DNA of 64,000 nt from Metallyticus violacea. Lineage: Eukaryota; Arthropoda; Insecta; Mantodea; Metallyticidae. The stretch is taken from assembly GCA_030762175.1 (NCBI GenBank), contig CM060842.1, positions 63,468,501-63,532,500 on the forward strand, in the 5' to 3' direction. The notes under the pieces were generated by a model. That model saw nothing but the letters and a program-made list of their open reading frames with translations. It did no database searches and was not told the origin of the DNA. Position 1 is the stretch's first letter. Each line of letters opens with the position of its first letter. Below, piece by piece: positions 34,053 through 45,495 of the stretch. A program made the position numbers and the translations under genes.

Positions 34053-34228
34053 GGGCACAGTAGCTCAAATAGTAAAAGCATATGCACGGCAAGTCGAAGA
34101 GCTGTGGTTCAAATACTGGCCGTTACCTCGAATTTTTCTTATCAGACTCTGTTTCGAAACTATATAATATCTGCTTCACATTCATTAATCAGTGGTTTTA
34201 AATTTCCCTCACAATATTTAAACTGATG
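34053..34228 (+). repeat. SINE-D copy with tRNA-like head
   Basis: The head is GGGCACAGTAGCTCAAATAG with an Ala-tRNA-like A box (TAGCTCAAATAGTAAAAGC). The B box GTGGTTCAAATAC lies at 34,103-34,115, followed by 'TGGCCGTTACC' and an AT-rich body. No stable acceptor stem was found, so this is not an active tRNA gene. Confidence 0.6.
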
Positions 34229-34485
34229 TATTTTTGTTTAAATGGAATTTAGATTAAAATTATAATTTTTCTGATTGAGAAGTTTTGAAATGAAAGCCTG
34301 AAAATAAAATTAAGCGTACACGTGGTGCAAATTCTGCAATGTATTATATTTTCAGTGCTAATCCGTCTATCTATAAAAAGTATTTTTAGTGAGATATTTA
34401 GTTTGGGATAACCTAAGTTTTGAAATTTAATACAGATCCCAAAATTTTCAAAATAATTGTTTTAGATTTATATATTTTTGTTAAT

Positions 34486-34737
34486 TTTGTTTATTACGGG
34501 TATTATTTAGCATCTCTGGTCATCAGCATCCCATTCAATTCAAGATGTGAAACGGCCGATATATTTTACTCAGAGACCTGTTCTTTCAGACTTGCGGTTC
34601 TTTTAAGCGCCGTAAATGTACGACACGGAATCCATGACTTTACTTTCCTTCCGAAGGAATCATACATAGGATTTTACGCCCAAAAAAGCCGTCGATCTAG
34701 ACCGGAATTGAATCCGCGATCTTAGGTATGGTTATTA
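34486..34737 (-). repeat. SINE-A copy 3
   Basis: On the minus strand: the body with 'gtgaaacggccgatatattt', 'gtacgacacgg' and 'ttccgaaggaat', and the B-box complement 'ggaattgaatcc' at 34,706. The tRNA head ends early (ttaggtatggttat), lacking the A-box side. Confidence 0.9.
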
Positions 34738-34739
34738 GA

Positions 34740-37195
34740 ATTTGAATTAATTTAAAATGTATTTATAAGCTAGGTTCTTAACTCCGATTCATACTGAAAT
34801 AAAAATAATACGATGAAATATTCCAAGGGACATTCACAGTCTTTATTCAGTTAGAAGAAGTGTAATAATATGTCGAGAAGGTTGCACGACATTGCACAGG
34901 GTATTTTTACAGAAGTTATTTGTAATTTAGTACGTTTTAAAAGGGCATGTGTAGTTTAGAGAGCTTCCTCCCTTTCTTTTCTTTTCCAGCTGCCCCTTCT
35001 CTTTACACTACAGCTTGCGAGTCTCTTTTGCAATCACTATCAACTTCCTCGTCACGCTCTTCTTAATCTTGTTCAAGGTTTGAAATCCCATTTTCTACGG
35101 CGAAATGCCAGAAGTCACTAAATACCAAAACTGGGCTCTAGAGTTGCTGACAGGCATTGAAAATGCGATCTTTCCTTCCTCCAAACTGCTCATTATATGA
35201 AACATTGACAGGTTATTCTGAATTGCCAAGTTAGCAGGCCTATTGCAATGCTTACATATCCTCTGTTGCCATACCGCATAGCTGAAATACTTAACATTTA
35301 CAGACATTCTTCCCTACCCTAAATTATTGTTATTATTGGAGCTGTGTGAATGTCTAAACTTTTTATTTCACTTATGTTCTCCTCTAGTTTTTACCTATTG
35401 CAACAAATTACTAACTTTTTGTAAAGTAGTTTAATTATATCTACTATCATTAAGGTAACGTTTAGGACAATAAATAGTACGTTATTTGATACCGATTCAA
35501 ACGTTTAATGTGCCGTAAATGAATTATCTAGATTAATTATACTATTTTAGCAATAGGTCAATATAGTTTGCTGCACCTGTAGAATGCATAGCTGACAAGG
35601 TTACAAGAGATGCAATTTGTGTTTGAAGTAAAAGTATACCACAAAAATGACTGATATTTCATGTTCAAAACTATGTCATGTGAGTATCAATAATGTACAT
35701 TATAGTTAATTGCAATTACATAAACTGTTAAAAAAGTGAATGTTCTTCATGACTGACCCTTAAATCTATTTCATTCCTCTGGTCCTTTTTCAGTGGATAT
35801 ACATCATTCACTCTTGTAATGAGTTTTTGACATTTTACTGAACTTTTTATAGCCTCTATCCCATAATCCTATTACCATACCGCGCCTTTCCTCTGGAGTT
35901 GACAATTGAGTTCAGAAAAAACTGTTATCATTAAAGAGTAAACTAAACTAAAATAGAGTTAGGGGATATTAAGCAGAGATTTTAAAAACAAGTAATAGTA
36001 AATGGCATTTACTGAGAATATAAAATCATCATTCCGTGTTACTACAAATACCGAAATATTTTAAATTAATGTCGTCTGCATTTCGGCCCTTCAGTTGGGC
36101 TTCAGGTTCTATACAAAATCCCAGAAGAGAGCAGACATAATCACATGAACTGAGTCCAGGGCTAACCAAAGATTCCATGAAATACTTCCTCTCTCACCCA
36201 TTCACCTCTCCATGACATTGGCTTTATAAATCACTACCACGCTTGAGCAAGGCGGACCGAGCCTTTGACCGTATTATTGGTGATCAAATGTGTAGTCACA
36301 GATAGCTCAATTTTCAAACAAGGCATTATTAATTCGTCCCCCTTGAATACAGTGCACACTTTATCACAGCGGCGTTTTTCAAAGTTTCAGCTGAAAAACG
36401 GTCATCTTTTCTTATATGTAGACTTAACACTAAAACCAGCCCTTAATAACAATGCCTTAAACAGGAGCAGCACACAGTTTGTGAAAAGCTTTCCTTAACC
36501 AGTTTCTGAGGGTGTTACAGCGAGTTTTCTTCTGTTGTAAAGCCTCTGGTGTCCCATCCCATGGGAACTAATCACTGTCGGAAGCAGTGCATTGTGGGTG
36601 AGAAGAGGACACACATCGCCTTACCTCCAAAATAAAGCTTTTGACCCTTTTGGTGTGCTGTGATGCCAATTTAACGCTTTTTGTTAGATCTACCTTTCGT
36701 TTTTCTTCTCTGCTCTTGCCTTTTCTTTCCTTGCCTGTAATTCTTCCTTGATGGAACAGAATTCGTTATTTTGTAGTGACATAGGCCCTATCGTGGCTAA
36801 GATTGATTTAGCACCTAACATCGCACCTTCCTGAAAATTTAATATCAATATTGCGAGAACTGATAATGAAATCAGTTATACCATATAATTGCTGGAGTTA
36901 TATCTATGTATTTTAGAACGTTGCTTGAATAACTATGAATAATGAATGACTAAAATGTATACACTATTTATTCGCAAATAACTTTGGTACAAAGTGAAAT
37001 GCATTTCTCATTTTCTGAGAAATTGTAGCTTAATGCTCAGTTGGCAATGACCACACCCTCTAGTCACATGATAAACAGTTTTTCTATATTGTCAGCATAA
37101 TTTCTTGCGAATCATCATAGGATATCGGGGGTGAGCCAAGGGATACTAACACCTTTAGCAGTCCCCTAGCGACGTCTCTGTCTATTAACAATTCT
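34740..37195. other. AT-rich intergenic stretch
   Basis: About 2.4 kb without a recognised gene, RNA or repeat. ORFs under 80 codons carry no motif. Confidence 0.45.
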
Positions 37196-37201
37196 TAACG
37201 A

Positions 37202-38010
37202 TATACAAGTTGTTAGGGAAAGACTTTTACAAACTTTAGTGGTTGGTTTCTCAAACCAAAACATAACACAAAAAAAAAAATCCATATAAACATATATCCG
37301 GATATCCTTAGTTTTTGAGCTATGAATGAAAGTTTATCAAAACAAGGGGAAAAAGTGCATTAAAACATATGTCCGGAAATCCTTAGTTTATGAGTTATTA
37401 ATGAAATTTTAGGGGAAAAAAGTCCATAAAACCTATTATCCGGAAACCCTTGGTTTTTAAGTTATTAATGAAAGTTTACCAAAACAAAAGAAAAAGTCCA
37501 TATAAACATGTGCGGAAATCCTTAGTTTATGAGTTATTAATGACGGTTTACTCCAATGCGTTTCGAGGTACAGTCTAGGTTTTTTAACCGAAAATAAAAT
37601 TCATTTTATTCTTAACTGAAAATAAAATTCATTTTATTCTTAATTGAAAATGAAATTCGTTTTGCTCAGTAATGGAATGATGTTATCGATGCATGTCAGC
37701 ATTGCAAACTTATGACAAAATATTATTCACTGTGGAAGGTCATTTAGTAATAACCCTATTAAAGATGTGATAGAATTAGTCGCTTTAACTCTGACACAAA
37801 CTTTCATTAATAACTCAAAAACTACGGATTTCCGGATATATATTTATATGGACTTTTATTTTCTTGTTTTGGTCAACTTTCATTAATAAAGGAAACATTA
37901 AGGATTTCTTGACATGTTTATATGACTTTTTTTTCTTTCATTTTTTTTTCTTTCTTGTTTTGGTGTGGGGAACCAAAGTTTGTAAAAGCATTTCCGAAAC
38001 AACCTGTATA
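37202..38010. mobile_element. Foldback-type element: inverted arms made of tandem sub-repeats
   Basis: The outer ends are inverted repeats: TATACAAGTTGTTAGGGAAA at 37,202 against TATACAGGTTGTTTCGGAAA read from 38,010 on the other strand. Both continue into CTTTTACAAACTTT. Inside the left arm lie four tandem units (starts 37,281, 37,356, 37,423 and 37,497; 67-75 bp each) built on TCCATATAAACAT, CCGGAAATCCTTAGTTT and GAGTTATTAATGAAAGTTTA. Inside the right arm lie two units of the same sequence in inverted orientation (about 37,795-37,872 and 37,873-37,960). The centre (37,560-37,790) has no ORF of note. Long arms with internal sub-repeats and no transposase are the hallmark of foldback elements. 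A TA target duplication is possible because both ends start TATA. Confidence 0.85.
37586..37667. repeat. Three tandem 28-bp units inside the foldback element
   Basis: AACTGAAAATAAAATTCATT plus TTATTCTT occurs at 37,586, 37,614 and 37,642. The first two differ by one base and the third is more diverged and slightly shorter. Not related to the arm units. Confidence 0.92.
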
Positions 38011-38019
38011 AAAGCAATC

Positions 38020-40440
38020 ATGGATTGAATAGTCTTGTTAGCTTTTGTTTGAGGAACTCTTATTTGGTTTTTCTTTACATGAAATACTGCGATAAATATA
38101 AGGACTTGGTATATCTGTTTCACGTTATGATGTTTGTGATAAATTATAAGAATTAAATAGGAACAAACGCAAGTAGGGTCCGTTCTCTTGAGGCAGTGAT
38201 CTGCTGGAAGGTTTATATTTTTCATTCATCACACATGGTTACAATTGCATGAACGGAAAATGGTACTGGCAGCTCAAAAACTGTATAAGTAAACTATGTA
38301 CATAAAAATGGTATTGAGTCATATTTTTGTAATAAAATGTATACATAAAATGCTTTTATTAGAGAGATGAAGTGTATGAAATTAACACCAGTTCACAATA
38401 TATTATTTATAATTTATCTTCCTTTCAAAATATTTCGATAGTTATAATTTTTTACTTATTTTACATTTGATTGCTAATGTTTATAAAAGCTGAGGTTAAA
38501 TTTCTATATGCTAAATATTTATCGCTTTTGTTTGATTAGATCATATCATAAATTATCATAAGTAATATCACGAGAGGGTCTGAGATTACCATAAATCCAC
38601 GAGCATAATAAGCGAATTTGTTTGGAAAGCTCAGACCCTTGAGTGATATGTATTAGGACTATTTCACGAATAAAATAAGAACTTAAATATAATTCCTCTA
38701 AACTTGGCTTACAAAATTGTAATAATTTTATATTTGTACTTAACCTTTTCAAGCAATCTTGCGACAAAATGATGCTGATTGTCAGTAATGCCAATAGAAA
38801 TGAGGATTGTTCCATGAATAGAATAAAAATAAAAGTGAATTATATTTTAAATTCGTGCACAGAATATTAACACTTGTATAAAATGTCATACTTATATCTA
38901 TTCTATTAAGAAACCGTGAGACTAAAATGGACAAAAGTCGACTGTTACAATTGGACATTCAATTTTCTAATACCAAATGAGAAAAACACAAAAATAATAA
39001 GAATAACACGCAGTGTCTTTATTTTTCTTTTTTTCAGTGGTTTGGAATTCCTAACGATAAGATTAATTTACACATTTGACGCATCACCAAAACACTTTGA
39101 AGAACCCTCCATTTTGCGTTACGATTGTCGATTGCCCATGCTTTTTGTGCTATTAATAGCCTGCCTCTAGCAAAAGTGGTCAGTGACGCGTGTTCAAGAA
39201 TTATATAGGGAGGCATAGAGTTGGGTACACTGAGCACAAGACAAATGCACGTCGCGTGATAAAACGGATTTGAGATTTTATATTATAATAATAATAAAAA
39301 TAATAATAATAATAATTTCACTGCGATATCCGCCTGTGGTTGGTCAAAATTCAAAACTTTGTTACGTTTCATTGGTGGATTTTAAGATGACATCACATGA
39401 GTGAAACTGTCCATAAAATATTTTTTTTGTACTTAACCTACCCAGTATGTGTGTATACTTTCTTTAAAATAACTGCAGGTTGAGAGAACTTTTTTTGAAT
39501 ATGGCATTTGTAGTCATGTAATTCCTAACTGTGCTAACATTTTTCTACTTATGATTTTCCCGCCTCTTAATTGAAGCTTAAAATGTTTAAAATGTTTCTT
39601 TCCTTAAGACATCACACATTGGTTTACGTCCGAAAGGAAAATATAAGGACTGTCAATAATCTGAGCGTATATGTCTTACCAACAACATCGCTAGCAACTG
39701 AATCAATAACGAAGCCAGGTAGCTATTACTCATACCTGGTCTCCTATCTGCTGCATCATGGATACGGGGTTGTCATGACAACTATAAATTGCAGCTTTAC
39801 ATCATGTTCATGAAGCGAGCGGCTGCGGCTTCTAGCTACACCAAAGCATAAGAGCTCTAAAATACGATCGTCATATACCTGTCGTCTGAGATTTGTGTAT
39901 CTTTCCAAAGCATCTTGCACTAGCATGAAAAATGTGCTTGACTTTATGGGAGGTTTTCCAGTTGTTTGCGGATGCATCGCATTCCACAAATTCTTGGCTT
40001 TTAATGAAACACCGTGTGGTTTTATTTTTTAAGTGTAGATTTCAGCTACAATACCTTATAATCAGATTTTATGGTTAAATGCCCTAATATTATGTATAAT
40101 ATTAATAACAGCAGAGCTCCTTTTTACAATTATCATTGAGCTATAAAATTTTTTTTCTTGCTTTTTTATTTTTCCCGCTGGACATAATTATGTAACATGA
40201 ATGCCCTGAATTGAAATATGTTTTCAGTTTTACTTTGTCGGGCTAGGCTTTTAAACAAAGTCACATCAAATGTAATATATACTTATATTTTTTATAAAAT
40301 ATTATTACATTTTAATACATATAGCTAAGATAAAACTGGTTTTGTAGGTTTCATTTTAACTTAAATATCTATAAACATATTGAAGAAAGAGAGCTATACG
40401 TCAATGATTATCAATTTCCAAACTTTTTCCACTATTAGGG
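38020..40440. other. AT-rich stretch with (AAT)n
   Basis: (AAT)n microsatellite at 39,284-39,316. A strong-looking splice acceptor (TTTTTCTTTTTTTCAG) ends at 39,038 and is followed by a 44-codon frame (39,039-39,170) with no recognised motif. A minus ORF (39,756-39,989) reads 'FFMLVQDALERYTNLRRQVY', which looks protein-like but was not identified. Confidence 0.4.
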
Positions 40441-40449
40441 GGGAAAAAA

Positions 40450-41080
40450 AAAAGCTTCATATTTTTGAAGCTCTGATATGTCTTCACTAGTGTTCCTTTT
40501 CAAATACCAACAGTATTGGGCCGTCATTTACACACCCCCAACGGCACTGATGGCGCGTTTCCATTGCTTTAATGTCTTCATGAAACTGCTCACCTTGTTC
40601 TTCACTCATCGCAGGGAAGTAATCAATATGGCTGTTAAGAAAATGCACTTTAACATTCATTCTACATCCTAGATTTTCATTTCCTCCACAATCTCTTTAT
40701 AGTTCTCAGATTTCCTGTTTCCAATAAAGTTTTTTGTCACTTTTTTATATGCCAGCCATGTTGACTGCTCTAACTCTGACATCGACTGAGGAAAGATCTC
40801 ATACTGCATAAGCTCACTATACCTGCTGCTATCTTAGTTTCAGTTTTCTGTGGGAATTTTGTACAACAAAGTTGAAACAATCACTATCCTTATTCAGAGC
40901 AGTAACAAATTGCTTCGCGAGCTCTAAATTAATATGGAGGAAATGACATAAAGGACATTAGAAGGAGAAATCAATGGTTCATACCTCATATTTTTTTTCC
41001 CCTAAGGAACTAAATTGCTCTTTGTGGCCAATTTTTTCTTGTGTAACGCTCCGATTTAGCCCTAACGTATCATTCACAAA
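40450..41080 (-). pseudogene. Relic of an uncharacterised invertebrate protein family, copy 1
   Basis: Minus-strand translation across several frames gives a consistent protein: 'NLELAKQFVTALNKDSDCFN' (about 40,930-40,880), 'ETKIAAGI', 'LMQYEIFPQSMSELEQSTW', 'VTKNFIGNRKSENYKEIVEE', 'LGCRMNVKVHFLNSHIDYFP', 'MSEEQGEQFHEDIKAMETRH' and 'MTAQYCWYLKRNTSED'. I recognise this as the C-terminal half of a multi-copy family listed as uncharacterised proteins in insects, Hydra and other invertebrates, with the hallmark HFL-SH-D-FP...SEEQGExFHxDI-ME-R. I do not know its biochemical role. There are several frameshifts and stops, so it is dead. The same family recurs at 52.9-53.7 kb in the opposite orientation. 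Confidence 0.8.
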
Positions 41081-41534
41081 GTGAACAATTTATTATCTTG
41101 TTTAAATCTTTCAGAATATTTATTTTATGTATCTGCTCATAAGAAACAATAAACAATGTTACTTTCTATACTACCGATTTCTGAAAAACTGTAGCCCGAC
41201 GAGACAAAACTTTGGCTTGTTTGAGAGATTCCATGTAGTAAGAAGTAAGAAAATGTCAACAATTTTCACTCGGCAAAAATTGTGTTATTATTCCAAAATA
41301 AGTTTCTGTAATTATATTTGCAATTTCCTCCCCTGTAAGTGACTAACGATTTTCCTCAGTTTTCGCATTATTCCACTATAAAACATTTTATTTCTAAAGA
41401 ACGAGTCGCAATCCGTCATATTTAAAACGTGAAAATTAAACCGAACCATAGAACAAAAACGTATAAAGATTTTCAAATACAATCATGTGTCTCTTCTTCT
41501 ACAAAAACTACATTGGAATGGTACAAATGTCGGT

Positions 41535-41800
41535 TATTTCAGCCGCTCTTGGCCGTTTGTGTTTACGCTCCTCGTCGTGGGCACCTACGGAGGGAGGGGA
41601 TGAGATTGAGATACCGGGCGGCTAGTGAAGCTCGGACATAGGCGGGGTCTACGTTGTTTCCAGACAAAGCACCCCGAGGAATTAGAGCCTCAAAAGGGGT
41701 TCATCCCACACAGGAACATCTCGCATGGCACTGAATCAACGGAATGAGAAATGGTGAAATGAGAGAGCAGAAATTTCGTGGAAAGTATACATCCATCCCT
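41535..41800 (-). repeat. SINE-C copy 2, body fragment
   Basis: Shares ordered blocks with 13,110-13,400: ggcc(a/g)tttgtg, a GC-rich stretch, 'gtttccagacaaagcacccc' (compare gtttcccgatagagcacccg), and 'tgaaatgagagagcagaaat' with 'tggaaagtata'. It is GC-richer than its flanks. The tRNA-like head is not present here. Confidence 0.6.
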
Positions 41801-41809
41801 GCATTCGTC

Positions 41810-42580
41810 ACGAAAAGACGCACCATCCTCCAAGCCCTAATGGCATGTTCCATCTACAAGCAGCTTGTACTTTATGAAAGCTGCCCATATCATTCTTAAT
41901 CTAGCATTACTTTACCCACCTCGATTTTACATTCTTTCGTATAAATTTCTCTTTCGGGTATCTAATTTCGGTGTACATTATCTATTATTTTCTATTTTCT
42001 TTCAACACGGCTATCCCTAACTCAGCCTTTCTCTGTAGGTATATATAAAAATTTATTTTCTTTTATGTTTAATAAAATTAATTTGTTCATTAACCTCGTG
42101 AGCTATATGACAAATACTACATAAATTCAATTTAGTAACTGTGAATAGTTTGTTAATCCCGGGCTTTAGTTCTAAATCTTTTCCGCTCACTCGGTGTTTT
42201 ACGTCTTGATTTCAAAGCGTGTGACACTCAACGTCCGTGCTTCAACTCCGCTTACTATATATATAATCTTACATAATAGAAAATGCTGGAATTTCTGATT
42301 GTTAGATATCATGTGCAAGTTGCATCACTTCATTGCTAAAGTTTGATACCCCGTCCCTTGTTCAGAGTCAGGAGTGATTCTTTTAACAAACATTCAAGAT
42401 TTGCATCTGTTTCCTCTCTCAAAACTGTGTTTTAGCGAATTACCAATAAGCTATTGAGGTTGTACCAATGAAAAAAATAGTTTTTTTTACAAATCTGTCC
42501 AAATCTGCATCATCATACCTAATAGACATCTACAATTAAATAAAAAATGGAAAATATGCACATATATGTGTATGTGTCCG
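41810..42580. other. AT-rich intergenic stretch
   Basis: No gene or repeat family was recognised. Confidence 0.45.
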
Positions 42581-42585
42581 TCCGT

Positions 42586-43560
42586 TAACGTCATTTTTTG
42601 TTTTTTTCCAACGAAATTCGGCACATACCCATCAGTTAACAATCGATTCGTCGCGTTCGTTAACCAGCAAATTGGACCATTGGGGGTGAAGTTAACCTAA
42701 AGCGAAAAGTTTTTAATTTTTTTTTAAAAATCGCTCTAGCGGCAACTTTTTTTTTTCACCGAAACTCGGTATATTTCTTTAAAATAAACTGATAAAAGTA
42801 TTTTTCGAAAGTCATGGCAATGGGGTCTTTAGGAGTGGGGATATACATGAAAAACGAACGAAATTTTATGATCTCTCTAACGACTGCATTTTAACTTTTT
42901 TTAAAAGGAAACTCGGTATATGCCATTGACATAAAGTAGGAAAAATAGTTTTCAAAATCAGTAAATCGGACTATTTAAAGGGGGATTTACCTGAAACCCA
43001 AAATTTAAAAATCACTCTAGCAGCATGAATATTTATTTTTTTCCCAAAGAAAATCCGTATATGGATTTAAATAAAATAAAAAATATAATTTCTGAAAATC
43101 AGGGAATTCGGGCTATTGGGAAAATTCTAGCAGCCCCAATATTTGTTTTTAACAGCTAAATTCGGCATATACCATTTAAACCAATTAAGGAAAATAATTT
43201 CTGAAAGTCGGTGAAATCGAACCATTAGCAGGGAGGGGGGTTACTAAAAATTTAAAAATCACTCTAGCGGCATTAATATTTATTTTTTCGCAACGAAACT
43301 CCCTATATATTGTTTAAATAAAATAAAAAATATAGTTTCTGAAAATCAGGGAACTCCGACCATTAAATGTGGGGGTTAACCTAAACCAAAAATTTAAAAG
43401 TCGCTCTAGCAGCCCCAATATTTGTTTCTTTAACAGCTATACTCGACATATACCATTTAAATCAAATAAAAAAAAAATAGTCCCTGAGGAAAATTAAACC
43501 TTTAGGAGTAGGGTGTATACTTGATAATCGAACTTTAAAAATCACTCTTTGGTTTAATTT
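42586..43560. repeat. Degenerate tandem array, unit about 140 bp, about 7 units
   Basis: A landmark (AAAAATCACTCTAGCAGC and variants) recurs at about 42,725, 42,868, 43,006, 43,122, 43,251, 43,395 and 43,536, that is, at spacings of 143, 138, 116, 129, 144 and 141. Between landmarks each unit carries, in order, a T-rich run, 'AAACTCGGTATATgcc', 'TTTAAATAAAATAAAAAATA', 'TTTCTGAAAATCAGGGAA', 'CcgaCCATTa', a G run and 'TTAACCTaAA'. A partial first unit starts near 42,586. Units are well diverged from each other. No conserved ORF crosses them, so this is an old satellite-like or minisatellite array. Confidence 0.88.
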
Positions 43561-43867
43561 TTTTCTATGTTGTTTTAAAATAAAAGCACAAATTAATTCA
43601 GGGTATAATCTATATTTATAGCGATGCATATGCTATATATTTAACAAAAGCATCGTCGTGAAGATAGAAAATGTGAAATTATTAATATAATATGTGTTTG
43701 AAAAGTATATTTGTATGTAAGAATGATCTGTAATAACCTTCAGAAAATGTTATCGTTACATTATTTTTTTCCCCTCTACAATAACATTTAAACGAAACTT
43801 CAAAGGTAATGAAAATCGATGAAAATTTGGATTGTTTATTGCTGAATGTATTTCCTTAGTGTATTGT

Positions 43868-44162
43868 TGTTTATTTGGTTTATTTACCAACGTTTTTTAA
43901 CATCTCAAGTCACCAGCGTCCATTTCATTTCAGGGCGCGAAACGGCCGACAAATTTTGCTCAGCGGCTTCTTTTTTCAGACTTGAGGTGCTTTTGCATGC
44001 AGTAAATGTACGACACGGGACGCACGGCTTTACTTCCCTTCCGAAGGAAGCCATATTTAGAATTTTTACGCCCGAAAAAATCCATCGATCCTGGCCAGGA
44101 TTGAACCCGCGATCTTGGATTTACCAGGCAAATATGGTTACCACTATACCACCAAAACAGAC
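43868..44162 (-). repeat. SINE-A copy 4, complete, with target-site duplication
   Basis: The best SINE-A copy. On the minus strand the head reads TGGTATAGTGGTAACCAT (A box, 44,136-44,152) and GGGTTCAATCCTGG (B box, about 44,096-44,108). Then come 'CTTCCTTCGGAAGGGAAG', 'GTGTCGTACATTTAC', 'CACCTCAAGTC' and 'TTGTCGGCCGTTTCGCGCC', ending in an AAATAAAC-rich tail. The flanks carry CTTAGTGTATTGT (43,855-43,867) and CTTAGTATATTGT (44,163-44,175), 12 of 13 identical, as expected for LINE-driven insertion. Confidence 0.95.
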
Positions 44163-44179
44163 TCTTAGTATATTGTAAT

Positions 44180-45160
44180 TGTTTTTAAGTATAATTTTTT
44201 TTTGTTTAATTGAAGCATATGAACATCATCTTCTTAAATACAAAAGGTAGCTCGAAATTTCTGTCATTTTTCTCTGTTTTAGTGAATGTAAAGATATGAA
44301 GGACTCAATTCATAAACATGGTTACATTTAAAAATGCCCACACAGTATAACTTTGTCTATCAGTATTCTTATATTTCATTGAATTAATAGTATACCATTA
44401 GTTTTTTGGGTTTAAATAACAATAACAATAATAATAATAATAATAATATTAATACTTTTAAAATTGTGGTTTCTCTTTTGTAATACTTATAGATTGCAAG
44501 AATTCTAATTTTGATCCCCTAATACCACGCAGTAATGCCATAACTCTTTCATTTCATTAATTAATTAATTAATTAATAAGGCCATAATTTGGATTGTACA
44601 TTCTCTTTAAAGTTAATCTAATAGGTGAGTAATAATTTACGCAACTCCTGCGTGACGGACTTTTTGCTCCTGTATTTTGTTCTGCACTGAACAAGTAGAT
44701 TGAGATTTGTGCATGATATTACAATTCTTGAACGATACAAAAAGTCTCTAGAGCATTGTTTCCTAAAGCGTTTATCCCTTTAAAGCGGGATTTTTGTTTG
44801 TGCCTAAGCTCCCATTCTTCACCCTCTTCAAACAGAAACAAAGTTTCTGTAAAACCCAAAACGACTAAACATAATGAAACAAATTATTTCCGTATGTAAA
44901 CATCGGCGCGATATAAATTGAAAACCGTGCTGATCCATCATTTTCCAAGTAACCCAATTAATTAATCAACTCAGATTTTAAAAATTAGTTCCTAAAAAAA
45001 CAGGGGTATTTATAGAATTAATTGTTTTATTTATAACTACTGAAATGTTTATATATATATTCAATGCTGGTCATATTCTAAATGCAAAATAACTTTGTTT
45101 TAAGGAACTTTTTGTTTATTTTAAATAACCTAGCAACGTTCAAGTACTCACGCTTTGTAA
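44180..45160. other. AT-rich stretch with (AAT)n
   Basis: (AAT)n at 44,416-44,450 and an ATTA tandem at 44,558-44,577. No gene recognised. Confidence 0.45.
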
Positions 45161-45165
45161 GAGTA

Positions 45166-45399
45166 TGTTAAGGCGCGTACTCGTGAGCGGAAGATCGGGG
45201 GTTCGATTCTCACCACAACCGTTCTCTCTAACAGGTTTTCCTCTGTCCTCATAAATGGCAAATACCGTGGAGATACCCTAAACTTAATCCTGCAACACTT
45301 TCTTCATTAAAAAAAAAATCTTTCCCAGTTTATCATTTCGTATCACCAGTGTCCACTGCCTGATATGCTGCAGTAGCTGAAACGGGTTTTAAACACAAT
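45166..45399 (+). repeat. SINE-B copy 4, 5'-truncated
   Basis: Starts within the head at 'GTTAAGGCGCGTACTCGTGA', with the B box GGGTTCGATTC near 45,200 and the body 'AGGTTTTCCTCTGTCCTC', 'GGCAAATACCG', 'CTTTCCCAGTTTATCATTTC' and 'TGTCCACTGCCTG'. The first part of the A box is missing. It forms an inverted pair with copy 5, about 95 bp away. Confidence 0.92.
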
Positions 45400-45495
45400 G
45401 GGAAGGGGGGAAAAAAGAGAAGAAAAGAGTCAGTTTTAGTATCTTTGTTAATGTAGGGAGCGGAAAGAAAAGATTCAAAACCTTCCATCTACTGG

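Noticed and set aside
39039..39170. Host exon after a strong splice acceptor at 39,038
   Set aside because: The 44-codon frame reads into a hydrophobic end without motif, and overlaps an equally open minus frame. The acceptor-like poly-T-CAG is easily produced by chance in T-rich DNA.
42586..43560. CRISPR-like array
   Set aside because: The units are contiguous ~140-bp degenerate repeats without short identical repeats and unique spacers, and the setting is eukaryotic.
43846..44178. 110-codon plus ORF
   Set aside because: It is the antisense reading of SINE-A copy 4, which also gives similar peptides at 57-395, 20,564-20,857 and 34,420-34,725. Recurrence here reflects the repeat, not a gene family.
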